DNA of 64,000 nt, taken from the NCBI RefSeq assembly GCF_036689815.1, contig NZ_JBAHUR010000002.1:310001-374000 (forward strand), written 5' to 3'. A program made the translations under genes and the position numbers. How positions within the stretch are numbered: position 1 is the stretch's first letter; each line of letters opens with the position of its first letter. This DNA comes from Magnetovibrio sp. PR-2. GTDB taxonomy: Bacteria > Pseudomonadota > Alphaproteobacteria > Rhodospirillales > Magnetovibrionaceae. A model generated the notes under the pieces. It saw nothing but the letters and a program-made list of their open reading frames with translations. It was not told the origin of the DNA and did not search any database. This document shows, piece after piece, positions 18,231 to 27,795 of the stretch.

Positions 18231-18461
18231 TTAGTGGCTCGGCGCCATAACCTGTTCGATCACAAATCCGTCTTCCGGCGGATAACGTTTGGCGATCTTG
18301 GTCCGCGCTTCGTCTTCGCTTTGAGCGACGACGTCATGCGTTGACGTATCGGCCCAGTGATCGTCAAAGAACGTGTGACTTTGGTTTTCTTTCACCAAGG
18401 CGCGTACGGCCTTGTTGTAAAGTTGCACAAGATAAACTTGGCTTGCGATGGGATGGAGCAT
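18231..18461 (-). CDS. small hypothetical protein
   Basis: A 76-residue soluble protein with a clean ATG and no recognised domain. It has a mixed charged composition, with a SEDEARTKIAKRYPPEDGF segment that looks like a helix and turn in a compact alpha/beta fold. It is monocistronic with its own terminator at 18103-18134. The 281 bp upstream, to the end of the Amt-GGDEF gene, contain an AT-rich promoter-like stretch near 18605-18630 and no other gene. Confidence 0.6.
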   Translation of the reverse strand: MLHPIASQVYLVQLYNKAVRALVKENQSHTFFDDHWADTSTHDVVAQSEDEARTKIAKRYPPEDGFVIEQVMAPSH

Positions 18462-18742
18462 CCCTGTTCCCCTTATTCTGCCATTTAGGTCGCTTCAACA
18501 GTGTTTGAAATGCCATGACGACCCAAACGGTGGATCAGTGACATAGAACTTCATTATTGTCGTAAAAAATCCTTAACAAAGAATTTCACACCGTCAACAC
18601 GTTTTTCTTATATTCGCAATATAATATTCAAAAGCTGTTGCAAATGGGAAACACTTCGAAAGGCGCAAGGGGGACGTCTTTCGGTATGTTGCTGTGAAGG
18701 CCATAAGCCACAAAATCGGACAAACGAGATTTTTGGCCCGGT

Positions 18743-20695
18743 TCAAGCACCCTGAAGGACCGGATCACCGTCCAAGGCAGGGGATTGATCCGATTGGTTT
18801 TTCACCCATTCCGGCTCGCTCATGCGCCATGTTCCCTTGCCCGATAGCTTGGCGTCATACATGGCATTGTCGGAGCGTTTGATGACCGTTTCCACGTCTT
18901 CGCGCTCACTTTTTGAGCCCCCGAACACGGCAATGCCCACCGACACCCCGATGTTGGCCGTTCCGTGCTTCAAATCGAACGGTTCGGACAGGGCATCGAT
19001 GAGTTTTTCAGCCATGTGCTCGATTCCGTCCAAGGTTTCGACCTCGCTCACCAACAGGGCGAACTCATCCCCGCCCAGGCGCGCGACCATGTCGGATTCC
19101 CGCACGGCCTCGGTTAGACGCAGGGCAACCTGCTTCAACAGCTCGTCACCCGCGTCGTGGCCCAACGTGTCATTGACCTTTTTAAAGCCGTCCAAGTCCA
19201 TATACATCACCGCACCCTGGCGGTGGTTTCGAGAGCTCGAGGCAATGGCGCGTCGCAAAAGATCGAAATACACCCGGCGATTGGGAAGGCCGGTCAAGCC
19301 GTCCGTGGTGGCCAGTTCCGTCAGACGCTCCAACGCTTCTTGACGCCGCCCGGTTTCCAGCTGGAATTTCTCAAGCACGGCATTGTAAAACGTTGCGATC
19401 TGATGGGCTTCGGTTTCGTTTTCGACTTCGATCTCTTTGGAAAAGTCGCCTGTGCGCGCTTGCCAGTCCATCTGCGTCACCAAATCCAACAAAGAGGTCG
19501 TGGCCGCGTGCTCGGCAATGTTGAGGCCAATGCGCTCATCTTCAGAGCTGACCCGCAAAGGCACAAAGCGGTTGATGGCGAAAAAAATCACAAAGCTGAG
19601 GGGAAAGGCAAAAAGGCCCACCGCAAACGTGCCCAGCAGCTGCACACCCAACAGGTCCAGTCGGCTGCTCACACCCAACGCATTCAAATCCGCAAACAAG
19701 GCAACCGCGAGCGTGCCCCAGATGCCCGCCACCAAGTGCGACGGCACCGCGCCGATCACATCGTCAATGCCGATCTTTTCCAAGGCATGAATGGTGGCAA
19801 TCGCCAACCCGCCTGCAACAAGGCCAATGACGACGGAGGCACCCTCACCCACGACATTGGCGCTGGCACAAATGGCGACCAGACCGGAGATCGTGCCATT
19901 GATGATGGCGTCCACGGACGGATGTCCGCGCAGCTTCCAGCTGACCAACAAGCCCACCATGCCGCCTGCCGCCCCCGACAAGGCCGTATTGGCAACAATC
20001 AGCGGCACCAAGGTATTGAACGCCAAGGTCGAACCACCGTTAAAACCAAAGAAACCGAACCACAGCAAAAACACACCCAACACCGCCATGGGCAGGTTTT
20101 GTCCATGGATGGTGTGCCCACCGGGGCCAAAACGGCCAATGCGGGGGCCGAGGATCATGACCGCAGCCAAGGAGATCCAGCCGCCCACCGCGTGCACCAC
20201 GGTTGACCCGGCAAAATCCACAAAGCCCAACTGACCCAGCCAGCCGGTCATCTCACCCAGGGCATTGGTGTTCCAGATCCAGTGCCCAACGATGGGATAG
20301 ATCACACCTGCCGAAACGAGCGTGATGATGATGTAGCCGATAAAGCGCAGACGTTCCGCCACCGCGCCGGAAATGATCGTCGCTGCCGTGCCGCAGAACA
20401 TCAGTTGAAAGATAAAGAACGAGACTTCTTGCGGGCTGAGTTGTTCATAGGTTGAAGGATGCGGCAAGCCGATGATGCCGCCCCAGCTTTCGCCAAACAT
20501 CAACTGATAGCCAACCAACGCGAACAGCAGGCTCGAGATGCAAAAGTCCACCAAGTTCTTGATCGCCACGTTGATGGAGTTTTTCGAGCGCACGAAGCCG
20601 CTTTCCAAACAGGTAAAACCCGCTTGCATAACAGCGACCAGAAAACTGGCGATCAGAACCCAGGCAATGTCTAGGGAAAGAGGTTCAGGTGACAT
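18743..20695 (-). CDS. ammonium transporter fused to GGDEF diguanylate cyclase
   Basis: A 650-residue fusion. Residues 1 to about 395 form an 11-TM Amt channel, with twin-His positions visible in STVVHAVGGW and PSHLVAGIWG. After a linker with a short coiled coil (about 435-470), residues 475-630 are a GGDEF domain with an intact RLGGDEF active site and an RESD inhibitory (RxxD) I-site five residues before it. It is likely to make c-di-GMP in response to ammonium occupancy or transport. No glnK lies next to it, unlike ordinary amtB genes. Such fusions occur in some proteobacteria but are uncommon. Confidence 0.93.
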   Translation of the reverse strand: MSPEPLSLDIAWVLIASFLVAVMQAGFTCLESGFVRSKNSINVAIKNLVDFCISSLLFALVGYQLMFGESWGGIIGLPHPSTYEQLSPQEVSFFIFQLMFCGTAATIISGAVAERLRFIGYIIITLVSAGVIYPIVGHWIWNTNALGEMTGWLGQLGFVDFAGSTVVHAVGGWISLAAVMILGPRIGRFGPGGHTIHGQNLPMAVLGVFLLWFGFFGFNGGSTLAFNTLVPLIVANTALSGAAGGMVGLLVSWKLRGHPSVDAIINGTISGLVAICASANVVGEGASVVIGLVAGGLAIATIHALEKIGIDDVIGAVPSHLVAGIWGTLAVALFADLNALGVSSRLDLLGVQLLGTFAVGLFAFPLSFVIFFAINRFVPLRVSSEDERIGLNIAEHAATTSLLDLVTQMDWQARTGDFSKEIEVENETEAHQIATFYNAVLEKFQLETGRRQEALERLTELATTDGLTGLPNRRVYFDLLRRAIASSSRNHRQGAVMYMDLDGFKKVNDTLGHDAGDELLKQVALRLTEAVRESDMVARLGGDEFALLVSEVETLDGIEHMAEKLIDALSEPFDLKHGTANIGVSVGIAVFGGSKSEREDVETVIKRSDNAMYDAKLSGKGTWRMSEPEWVKNQSDQSPALDGDPVLQGA

Positions 20696-20870
20696 TCACG
20701 CAGCCTTATTCGATTATCGAACATGCAACATCTGAACCCATCAACAAGTTAGAAGGGTTCAAGGTCTTTCACAACCTATTTCTAATATTCACATGCCTTT
20801 CGGTTTTCACAATTCGCGTGTAGCATCCGTCAGTTAACTGACCCATAGTTGTCCAATGGAGGCATACGAT

Positions 20871-21359
20871 ATGATTGACGTCGCACAATTTCGAACCGTT
20901 GTCGTCCAACCCGTATTGAAGCAAATGGCCGCGTGGCAACCGTCCATGGACACCGCCGCCGCACAAAACCTGCTGGTTGGCACGGCGATACAAGAAAGCC
21001 ATTTGACCTATCTGAAACAGCTGGGCACGGGGCCGGCCTTAGGCGTGATGCAGATCGAACCTGCCACCCATGACGATGTCTGGACCAACTATCTCGACTA
21101 CAGACAAGAGGCCGCCGATATGATGTTGGGTTTTTCTGTGGGCAGCGATCACCGCGCAAGCCAGCTGCCGTGGAATCTCGCTTATTCGGTCGCCATGGCA
21201 CGCATGGTCTATTGGCGCCAACCCACCGCTATGCCATCGGACCCCAATGACTTAAAGGCACTGGGGCAGTACTGGAAAGCCCACTACAACACGGCTGGTG
21301 GTGCAGGAACAGCCGAAGAATGGGTAGAAAATTACCAACAATACGCCAGTGGCAGGTAA
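20871..21359 (+). CDS. lysozyme-like/transglycosylase-like protein
   Basis: A 162-residue protein whose AIQESH (about 40-45) followed by GPALGVMQIEPATHDDVW resembles the catalytic Glu and GxxQ(I/V) turn of lytic transglycosylase folds, as found in some phage-derived muramidases. No signal peptide is visible. A GGAGG site 8 bp before the ATG at 20871 sets the start. There are no phage structural genes nearby, so it is either a domesticated phage gene or a cytoplasm-retained enzyme. Activity is inferred only. Confidence 0.6.
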   Translation: MIDVAQFRTVVVQPVLKQMAAWQPSMDTAAAQNLLVGTAIQESHLTYLKQLGTGPALGVMQIEPATHDDVWTNYLDYRQEAADMMLGFSVGSDHRASQLPWNLAYSVAMARMVYWRQPTAMPSDPNDLKALGQYWKAHYNTAGGAGTAEEWVENYQQYASGR

Positions 21360-21450
21360 TGGGTTCGCAGCTGCGGGCTGGTCAAGCCTCTGTGCAAGCG
21401 TATATGATATTGCCAATCATCCCCTGGCAAAGCAAAACAGCTGACGAAAC

Positions 21451-21816
21451 ATGAAAATCAAAACATATATGGTCGGAGATACGATCTTCAAAGAAGGTGA
21501 AGCCGGCGAGCTTGCTTATCTGATCAGGTCCGGCGAGGTCAAGATCACCAAGATGGACGATCAAGACCGCCCTTCCACCATTGCCAACTTAAAAAAGGGC
21601 AACATCATCGGTGAGATGGCCTTGATCGACGACGCGCCACGCGCCGCCAGCGCCATATCGTTGGACAAAACCGAAGTCATGGTGATCACCAAAGAAGAGT
21701 TTCAAAAACGCTTGGCCAACTCCGATCAAGTCATCGGCTTGTTGCTGCAAACATTTACCCAGCGCCTGCGCCAGCAAGCTGAACGCGCCGTCAACAAATC
21801 GCCAAACCCGCCATAG
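21451..21816 (+). CDS. cyclic nucleotide-binding domain protein
   Basis: A 121-residue stand-alone cNMP-binding (CRP/EPAC-like) beta-barrel. GDTIFKEGEAGELAYLIRSG matches the N-terminal barrel strands and GEMALIDDAPRAASAIS matches the phosphate-binding cassette with its Arg. There is no DNA-binding domain, so it probably acts by protein contact. Its 3' end overlaps the 3' end of the convergent response regulator gene by 91 bp. Confidence 0.85.
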   Translation: MKIKTYMVGDTIFKEGEAGELAYLIRSGEVKITKMDDQDRPSTIANLKKGNIIGEMALIDDAPRAASAISLDKTEVMVITKEEFQKRLANSDQVIGLLLQTFTQRLRQQAERAVNKSPNPP

Positions 21817-22346
21817 TCCGGAACGGCCTTTTGGGCAGCGTTGTGGTCTGTTACGTCCGGTGTGAAATTTCGGCGAGCACTTCCATCCGGGGCCATGCGT
21901 TTGCGCCGCCTGTCGGGGCCAAAGAAATTGTCCGTGAACACAAAGTCGCGGTTGCGCTCAACAATGGATTTGATCCGACCATAAAGCCTGCGCGCCGAAA
22001 TCGGTTTGGCGAGGTATTGCGTCATGCCCGCATCCCGCGCTTTGCAGACATGCATGCATTCCGAATAGGCCGTAACGACAATCACCGGCACGAACGGATC
22101 GCGGCTGGTTTTGGTGTCGCGCACCTGTGCCAAAAAGCCCAGGGCATCCATATCCGGCGCCCAATCGAGAAAAATCAAATCCACTTGGTTTTGGTTGAAT
22201 ACGGCAAAAGCCTGATCGATAGACGAAACCTTCACCACACGGGTCACGCCCAATTGATTAAGCACATCCCCCAACAGACGCCACATAAATAACTGTTTTT
22301 CAACAACCAAAACGCGGATATTGCGTAAGTCGTATCCCTCTTGCAT
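21726..22346 (-). CDS. response regulator with GPDRR-type tail
   Basis: A 206-residue protein: a receiver domain (about 9-130) with phosphoacceptor D61 in FLDWAPD and K114 in AKPIS, then a tail beginning FFGPDRRRKR. It has no known output domain. The ATG at 22346 is chosen over a non-ATG upstream. It is a distant paralogue of the regulator at 22521, with which it shares the receiver and the GPxRR signature. The TGCA-rich stretch just upstream (22408-22450) may control it. Its stop lies inside the convergent cNMP-binding gene. Confidence 0.8.
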   Translation of the reverse strand: MQEGYDLRNIRVLVVEKQLFMWRLLGDVLNQLGVTRVVKVSSIDQAFAVFNQNQVDLIFLDWAPDMDALGFLAQVRDTKTSRDPFVPVIVVTAYSECMHVCKARDAGMTQYLAKPISARRLYGRIKSIVERNRDFVFTDNFFGPDRRRKRMAPDGSARRNFTPDVTDHNAAQKAVPDYGGFGDLLTARSACWRRRWVNVCSNKPMT

Positions 22347-22404
22347 CTCACATTCCCTCTTTAGCACTTTCTTTCTGTCGTCTCCCGCGACAGCCGACTA
22401 CATC

Positions 22405-22455
22405 TGTATGCAAAATGCACTGCAATTTGCAACAAAATTGCAATCTGCAAGCCCA
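22405..22455. promoter_or_regulatory. TGCA-rich region upstream of the response regulator
   Basis: Six words of TGCA or TTGCAA type occur in about 45 bp, for example ATGCACTGCAATTTGCAA. The pattern resembles the phasin operator at 5597-5640. It lies in the 174 bp between two response regulator genes and upstream of the one at 22346. Binding by a PhaR-like factor is a guess. Confidence 0.35.
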
Positions 22456-22520
22456 AAATTCGGCTATCCCAAGTTTACAGGTCTAAAAAGCAAAGGCTGT
22501 GCCAGAGCAACGCGCTGGAT

Positions 22521-23501
22521 TTACGATTTGGTCGGCATCACCCGCCAGTCCGGATCGGCAGAGGGATCGAATTCGGCTTGCGGTTCTTCCGCCAGTCTTT
22601 TGCGATGTCTATCCATGTCCGTGTGGTTTTCGTCAAACGCTGACTGGATGACGGAGGTCAACTTGCTGATCATTTGGACATCCCCCGCGCTGAAGTTCTT
22701 TTTCATGATGTCTTCAGACATATTCAGCAACGTCATGCACATGCTGGCCACATGGGCGTAGCGCGTCTTTTGGATGCGCTGTGCGATGTCAGAGGTGACC
22801 GAGCGTAACCGTTCCACATGCGCGACGACGCTTTCGTCGTTCAAATCGGGCACGCCATCTAGAGAATCTCCCGCAATTTGGTTCATCAACCAGCCGATCT
22901 GGTAGGCGTGGCGCACCACCTTTTGCTCATTGAGAACGGCCATGGACGCTTCGACAGAGCGTTGAAAACTGGCATCAGAAATTTGCCCCGTCATGCGGGA
23001 ACGCAAGGGATTGGGGACAGCAAATTGTGGGATGTCCTGCGTGCCGGGACGCGGCTTGGCGCGGCGATTTGGACCGATATAATCGGTTGTCACCACAAAA
23101 TCCTTACGAGAATGAGTCAAGGTTTCGATATGTTCGACAATTTCGGTATTGTTGAACGGCTTGGCGATCACGTGATCGGTACCGGAATCGATCACGCGCC
23201 GCACCACATCGGCTTTGGTCTCACTCAATAAAGTGATCGTAACAATAAAAGGATTATGCCCAATTTCACCGTGACGCACTTGATGGATGAGCTCAGACAG
23301 GTCCCCTTCGGGCATCTTCGTGTCGCCGATCAACAGATCGACCTCGTTGCCCTTCACCGCCTGCATAACGCCCGACAAGTTCCCCGTGGCAAAGATGTTT
23401 TTAAACCCACGCGCAGCTAATAAGTCTCTCAATTCATTGCGAAAAGACGAAGACGGCTCGGCCAAAAGGACGCGGATATTTTCATACTGAGAGCCAGACA
23501 C
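22521..23501 (-). CDS. response regulator with helical C-terminal domain
   Basis: A 326-residue protein. The receiver (about 8-130) carries D60 in LLIGDTKMPEG and Lys in IAKPFNN. A conserved tail DYIGPNRRAKPR follows, then an all-helical region (about 170-290) of unknown function with amphipathic helices. There is no HTH. It shares the GPxRR signature with the regulator at 21726-22346. The pair suggests a phosphorelay module without a local kinase. The 273 bp upstream (23502-23774) show no other feature I can name. Confidence 0.8.
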   Translation of the reverse strand: MSGSQYENIRVLLAEPSSSFRNELRDLLAARGFKNIFATGNLSGVMQAVKGNEVDLLIGDTKMPEGDLSELIHQVRHGEIGHNPFIVTITLLSETKADVVRRVIDSGTDHVIAKPFNNTEIVEHIETLTHSRKDFVVTTDYIGPNRRAKPRPGTQDIPQFAVPNPLRSRMTGQISDASFQRSVEASMAVLNEQKVVRHAYQIGWLMNQIAGDSLDGVPDLNDESVVAHVERLRSVTSDIAQRIQKTRYAHVASMCMTLLNMSEDIMKKNFSAGDVQMISKLTSVIQSAFDENHTDMDRHRKRLAEEPQAEFDPSADPDWRVMPTKS

Positions 23502-23774
23502 GACACACTCACGTTTTTATAATTAGTTCTTTGACGTTGGTGTCTGGCAGACCAACAGGCACGAATAAAGAGTCCCACAACCATTTATCACGTACGCATA
23601 TTATCTCAGGTCTAAGATCTAAACCAGTTAATTCATCAGATGATTTATACCGAGCCAAGAAAAAGGGCAGTGCCCAGGCGTCCTCCCCCTTCTGCCAGGT
23701 ATCTATTGCTCCCCCACCGATATTCTCTCTATAATTTACCTAAAGATATAAAAACACTTTTTTGGGGGGACATT

Positions 23775-25841
23775 ATGATCCGTTCATTTCTGCCGACCCT
23801 AATGGCCGCAACCGTTTCCCTGGTCATAGGACTGGGAAACGCTTCGCCTGCGAACGCTGCGTCTTGCGAAGTTCCTGTAACCATCGACAATTACATGGAC
23901 AAAGGCTCCGCCTTCACATTTTGCGGCTATCATCCCAAAACAGATCCCACTGTTACGGCCTTTCAAGGCATTCAATATGCGCTTGCCGATCGCTGGAAGT
24001 CACCCCGTCGCGACACCAGCCAAACCTCGCCGTTCGCGGCCACCAATTGGGGACCGGCATGCCCGCAAACAGTCAACGACAGCCAGTTCGGAGGCGACGT
24101 CATCATCGGTCAGGAAGATTGCCTGTATCTGAACATCTGGGTGCCCCAAGGGGCCGATGCATCCACCCCGATTATGTTTTTCATCCATGGTGGCGCGTTC
24201 ATATTCGGATCCGCTGCGGACGGTGCGTGGACCATTAAATCGGTCGATGCCAACAAACTGGCAGACGTCACCTTCGATCCGGAAAAAGGCAGCTACAACG
24301 GCACACGTTTTGCTGGGAACCAGGGCGTGATTTTGGTCAGCATCAACTATCGCTTGGGAGCACTTGGCTTTCTGTACCAAGAAGCCGCCCCATACGAAAA
24401 GGCAGCGCCAGATTACGGCTTGGCCGATACCGTTTACGGCAGCCTGGGCATCCAAGACCAAACCTCTGCAATGAAGTGGGTGCGCGAAAACATTGACCAT
24501 TTCATTGGCGCGACGGGCGACCCGGCCCAGCGCATCACAACGCTTTTCGGTGAAAGTGCCGGGGCTATGTCCACTGGGCTTCATTTGTTTTCGGGCAATG
24601 GCACCAGCGATCTTTTTGACGCCGTCATCATGGAAAGCAACCCCATGGGCGTACGCTATCGCCACGCCACCCCGGATGGCCCCGCCCAAAAGCAAGGTGG
24701 CACCTATTTGAAAAACCTGTGTGACAAAGTCGGCGAAGACGTCTGCATACCACGCACAAACTGGGCCTTCGACACGGATAAGGTCCCGCTCTACGACATT
24801 ATGTTCAACCATAAAACGCGCAGTGGTTTTTTCGCCAAGACCTTGCAGACCTTGTCCAAAGCCAAAAGCTTTGCGGGTGTCGGCTGGAACACGCTTTTGC
24901 CTTGGTCTCCCATCATCGGTGCCGCCAATGGCAAAGACGACCCGTCACTTTCTTTGCTCAGCCATCAACCGATCGACGGGTATGCCGACCCAGAGACCAT
25001 GGCCAAACCGGTGTTTTGGGGCACAAACCGGGATGAGGCCGTGTTGTTCACCAATATGCTGTCAGAAGTCGAGCGCACGACATTATTCAATCCCCTTGTC
25101 ACGCCGCTCCTCGTCGATACGATGTTCAAAACGGGTGAGCTGGGTGTTTTTGCGGACAAAAAACTGCACACGCTCACCAGCCAATTCATCCAATCGGGCG
25201 ATCCATCCCTGCCCTATTGCATTTCAACAAAAGACTCTGAGGAAGAGGCCGCGTGCACACCGCAATTTACGGCCATCAATCAACCCCAAAACGCCTTGGA
25301 CAATGCAGGCACCAACTACGCCTTCCATTGTTCCGGCTTTCAGGCTGCAGACGCCGCAAAGGCCCAAGCCCCCAAAATGCCGGTGCACAGCTATGTCTTT
25401 TCCCAATCACCGGTCGTCCAAGTGTTTCCAGTGGCGAAAGCCTGCAACATCAACGCAGGTGCAGACGACCTGTCAGCTGTCTGCCACGCTTACGAGCTGC
25501 CGTTCGTGTTCAACACCTTAGACACCGCCTATGACGACGATCAATTGGTGAAGGACATTACACGGGGTGGGGACAAATGGACCCAAGCGCTGGACTTGGC
25601 TGCATCCATGAACGCCACCTGGGCCAGCTTCGCAAAGGACCCGATGGGCTTCGATCCCATGGCTGAACAAGGGGACTATGTCTATGCCTTGAACGGTCTC
25701 GACGTCGGTTTCGGCAACCAAGAAGCTTGGTACGCATCCAAAGCCGCCAAAGGCTCCCCCAAAGAGGTCTGGGGCTGTGACAGCGCGATCTGGAACACCA
25801 TCGTCTCGCCGAGGCTTGCGAGCGATCCGATGGCGAAATGA
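23775..25841 (+). CDS. secreted type-B carboxylesterase
   Basis: A 688-residue exported esterase/lipase of the carboxylesterase type B family. A strong GGGGGGA site precedes the ATG at 23775, and a signal peptide ends at ANA near residue 32. The triad is visible: Ser261 in GESAGAM, an acid at about 420-421 in GTNRDEAVLF, and His571 in CHAYELPFVF. The oxyanion loop HGGAF lies near residue 138. It is longer than the usual 500-550 residues because of inserts. The physiological ester is unknown. A terminator follows at 25871. Confidence 0.9.
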   Translation: MIRSFLPTLMAATVSLVIGLGNASPANAASCEVPVTIDNYMDKGSAFTFCGYHPKTDPTVTAFQGIQYALADRWKSPRRDTSQTSPFAATNWGPACPQTVNDSQFGGDVIIGQEDCLYLNIWVPQGADASTPIMFFIHGGAFIFGSAADGAWTIKSVDANKLADVTFDPEKGSYNGTRFAGNQGVILVSINYRLGALGFLYQEAAPYEKAAPDYGLADTVYGSLGIQDQTSAMKWVRENIDHFIGATGDPAQRITTLFGESAGAMSTGLHLFSGNGTSDLFDAVIMESNPMGVRYRHATPDGPAQKQGGTYLKNLCDKVGEDVCIPRTNWAFDTDKVPLYDIMFNHKTRSGFFAKTLQTLSKAKSFAGVGWNTLLPWSPIIGAANGKDDPSLSLLSHQPIDGYADPETMAKPVFWGTNRDEAVLFTNMLSEVERTTLFNPLVTPLLVDTMFKTGELGVFADKKLHTLTSQFIQSGDPSLPYCISTKDSEEEAACTPQFTAINQPQNALDNAGTNYAFHCSGFQAADAAKAQAPKMPVHSYVFSQSPVVQVFPVAKACNINAGADDLSAVCHAYELPFVFNTLDTAYDDDQLVKDITRGGDKWTQALDLAASMNATWASFAKDPMGFDPMAEQGDYVYALNGLDVGFGNQEAWYASKAAKGSPKEVWGCDSAIWNTIVSPRLASDPMAK

Positions 25842-25870
25842 GGGATTCTTAGTACGTACCACACTAACAG

Positions 25871-25899
25871 AAAGGGCGGCTTCGGTGCCGCCCTTTTAC
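25871..25899 (+). terminator. rho-independent terminator of the carboxylesterase gene
   Basis: A 10-bp GC-rich stem (25871-25880 with 25887-25896) closes a 6-nt loop and is followed by a T run. It lies 30 bp after the esterase stop codon. Confidence 0.9.
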
Positions 25900-25978
25900 T
25901 TTTCTTATTTTGAAGGGGAGATAACTGCTTTCCAGAATACATTCAAAACTAATCTTTGAACTTTTCTGAAGACGCTGG

Positions 25979-27001
25979 ATTCTCACGTCAAGTGCAACAC
26001 CTGAGGTTTTCCCAAAATGCTTCGGCGGGTGTTTTGAAGCCGAGACATTTTCTGGGTGTTGAATTTACGGCCCATGTTATTTCTCCGATATCTTGATCCG
26101 TGTAATTGGTGATGTCTGTTTTTCTTGGCATGTCGCGGCGCAAGATACCGTTGGTGTTTTCGATGGTGCCGCGCTGCCATGGTGCATGTGGATCACAGAA
26201 GTACGTTTCCAGGTTCAAGACGGCTTCCAACTTGCGATGATCGTGGAATTCGCCACCATTATCGAAGGTCACAGTTTTACGTGCCGCTTGTGGCAAATGT
26301 CCGAGAACATTGATCAGTGCGTCGCCCGTTTCTGCTGCCGTTTTTGTCTTCAAAGGGGCCGTGAGGGTGAAGCGGGTTTTGCGTTCACACACGGTGAGCA
26401 GGTTGCCACGTTGAGTCCGGAACTGCATCAGATCGCCTTCCCAATGCCCAAATTCGTAACGCAACCCTACGATTTTCGGGCGTTCATGGATGGATCGTCG
26501 GTTCGCCAAAGGATCGCGGCGGCGTTTGAAGTAACGCCGTCCCCGGCTGGCCTTGGCACGGGGGAGGAACCTCCACAGCTTTTCTGGCCGCATGCGCGGA
26601 CGATAAATGTAGCGATAGATTGTCTCGACGCCCACGGTGTGTTCTGATCCTTCCAGCCTGAGGCGGCCCACGATCTGCTCTGGCGACCATCCCATTGCAA
26701 GACGGTCGTTGATGTAAGTCTGAAGCTGTCTCAGGCGCTCAATACGGGACAGCCTGCGCCGTCGTGACATGGCGATCCGGTCCGCAGACGCGGGTTTGCA
26801 ATCACCGCTCGGCAGCGCGTTGCGCTCCTACTCACGGCTGATGGTAGATACATCACGGCCTATCAAGCAGCCGATTTAGCGAAGAGATGTGTTGGCCTGA
26901 TGCAGGCGGTAAATCTCATAGCGCTCATCAATATCGAGCTGATCATATTGTCTTCCCATTGCAACTCCGCAGCATAACGGTGTTGCACTTGGAATGAGAA
27001 T
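25979..27001 (-). mobile_element. IS30-family insertion sequence (inactive)
   Basis: A 1023-bp element bounded by 23-bp imperfect inverted repeats, 25979-26001 and 26979-27001, matching at 20 of 23 positions and sharing the core CAAGTGCAACACC. The size and the encoded transposase are typical of IS30. I see no convincing 2-3-bp target duplication (flanks TGG and TTA). The transposase frame has two nonsense codons, so the copy cannot move by itself unless an internal start is used. Confidence 0.88.
25988..26959 (-). pseudogene. IS30-family transposase, two in-frame nonsense codons
   Basis: The original start is the ATG at 26959, giving MGRQYDQLDIDERYEIYRL, the standard IS30 N terminus. In the same frame a TAA (26876-26878) replaces codon 28 and a TAG (26828-26830) replaces codon 44, both inside the N-terminal HTH (IGCLIGRDVSTISRE). 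Beyond that the frame is open to 25988, with the DDE catalytic core intact (GHWEGDL, TFDNGGEF, and WQRGTIENTNG with its Glu). Without the HTH the remaining 260 residues should not bind the ends specifically. The shift from sense to stop is directly visible. Confidence 0.88.
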
Positions 27002-27071
27002 TTAGCCGCCTAACTCTGGACAATAATTTTAGTCGATAAAAACTGCCGATTTTGACCCAAAATAGCCTTAT

Positions 27072-27737
27072 TTATTTCATTTTCGCCTTAACCAATACAC
27101 TTGCAAGCTTATATGCATCTTCCTTCGTTATCAGCTTTGTTGGATCAGTTAGGTTGACAAGATCACGTGCTTCATCTCCATCATCGTTTAAGATACGTGC
27201 ACATCGACGTAAAACGGTGGCGCGAGACAGTGGGACACGAGATTTAATGGTGATGAGATCATGGATTTCATCATCATTCTCACGGGTCGTCAGCCACTTC
27301 TGCAAATCGTCATCCCATGAGTGTAACTTGTTCCAGTAACTCTGATTGAGGTACACGCCCAACTTGAGGTCATCACCTTGAATATGGTGCACCAGCCACT
27401 GCTCAAGGAACGTCAGAAGCTTATCGGTGTCCAATATTTCTGGCTCGTCAGTCATAATTCGACGAACAGCATACACCAGCCGCATAAAGTTTCGGTGGGC
27501 CCTGACGTGTTCCTTGTAATGAGGGTAGTTGGTTTCAAGCATGAGGTATTCTTCACGCTCAAAGTGACCATGAACATACCCCGTAAGCCCATCAACAACT
27601 TCGTGCAGGTCGTCACCGTTGCCATTTAATGTCTCGGCAAGGGTATCAACCAATCCGAACAGGAACATATGGTCTTTGTCGATGCTCTCAATGCCAACGC
27701 TGAAGTCGTCTGACCACTTGGGCGGGACGTTATTCAT
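27072..27737 (-). CDS. bacteriohemerythrin-like protein
   Basis: A 221-residue protein with an N-terminal hemerythrin domain (about 8-132) that binds O2 at a non-heme di-iron site. Ligands are visible in IDKDHMFLF, HGHFEREE, HYKEHVRAH and HHIQGDD in the usual order. The remaining 90 residues are charged and unfamiliar. A GGGAGG site 5 bp before the ATG at 27737 sets the start; a GTG two codons earlier also exists. It lies alone between insertion sequences. Oxygen sensing or storage for microaerobic life is likely. Confidence 0.85.
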   Translation of the reverse strand: MNNVPPKWSDDFSVGIESIDKDHMFLFGLVDTLAETLNGNGDDLHEVVDGLTGYVHGHFEREEYLMLETNYPHYKEHVRAHRNFMRLVYAVRRIMTDEPEILDTDKLLTFLEQWLVHHIQGDDLKLGVYLNQSYWNKLHSWDDDLQKWLTTRENDDEIHDLITIKSRVPLSRATVLRRCARILNDDGDEARDLVNLTDPTKLITKEDAYKLASVLVKAKMK

Positions 27738-27795
27738 GCTCACCTCCCATTAAGGAAGGTGTTGATCGGTAGCTTAAAACAAGCGAACCCTTTGC

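Noticed and set aside
18600-18710. Possible c-di-GMP riboswitch near the GGDEF gene (GAAACACTTCGAAAGG and GGGGGACG)
   Set aside because: The order and spacing of conserved blocks do not fit the c-di-GMP-I aptamer, and the sequence is not in the leader of the GGDEF gene. I leave it as unexplained AT-to-GC-rich intergenic DNA.
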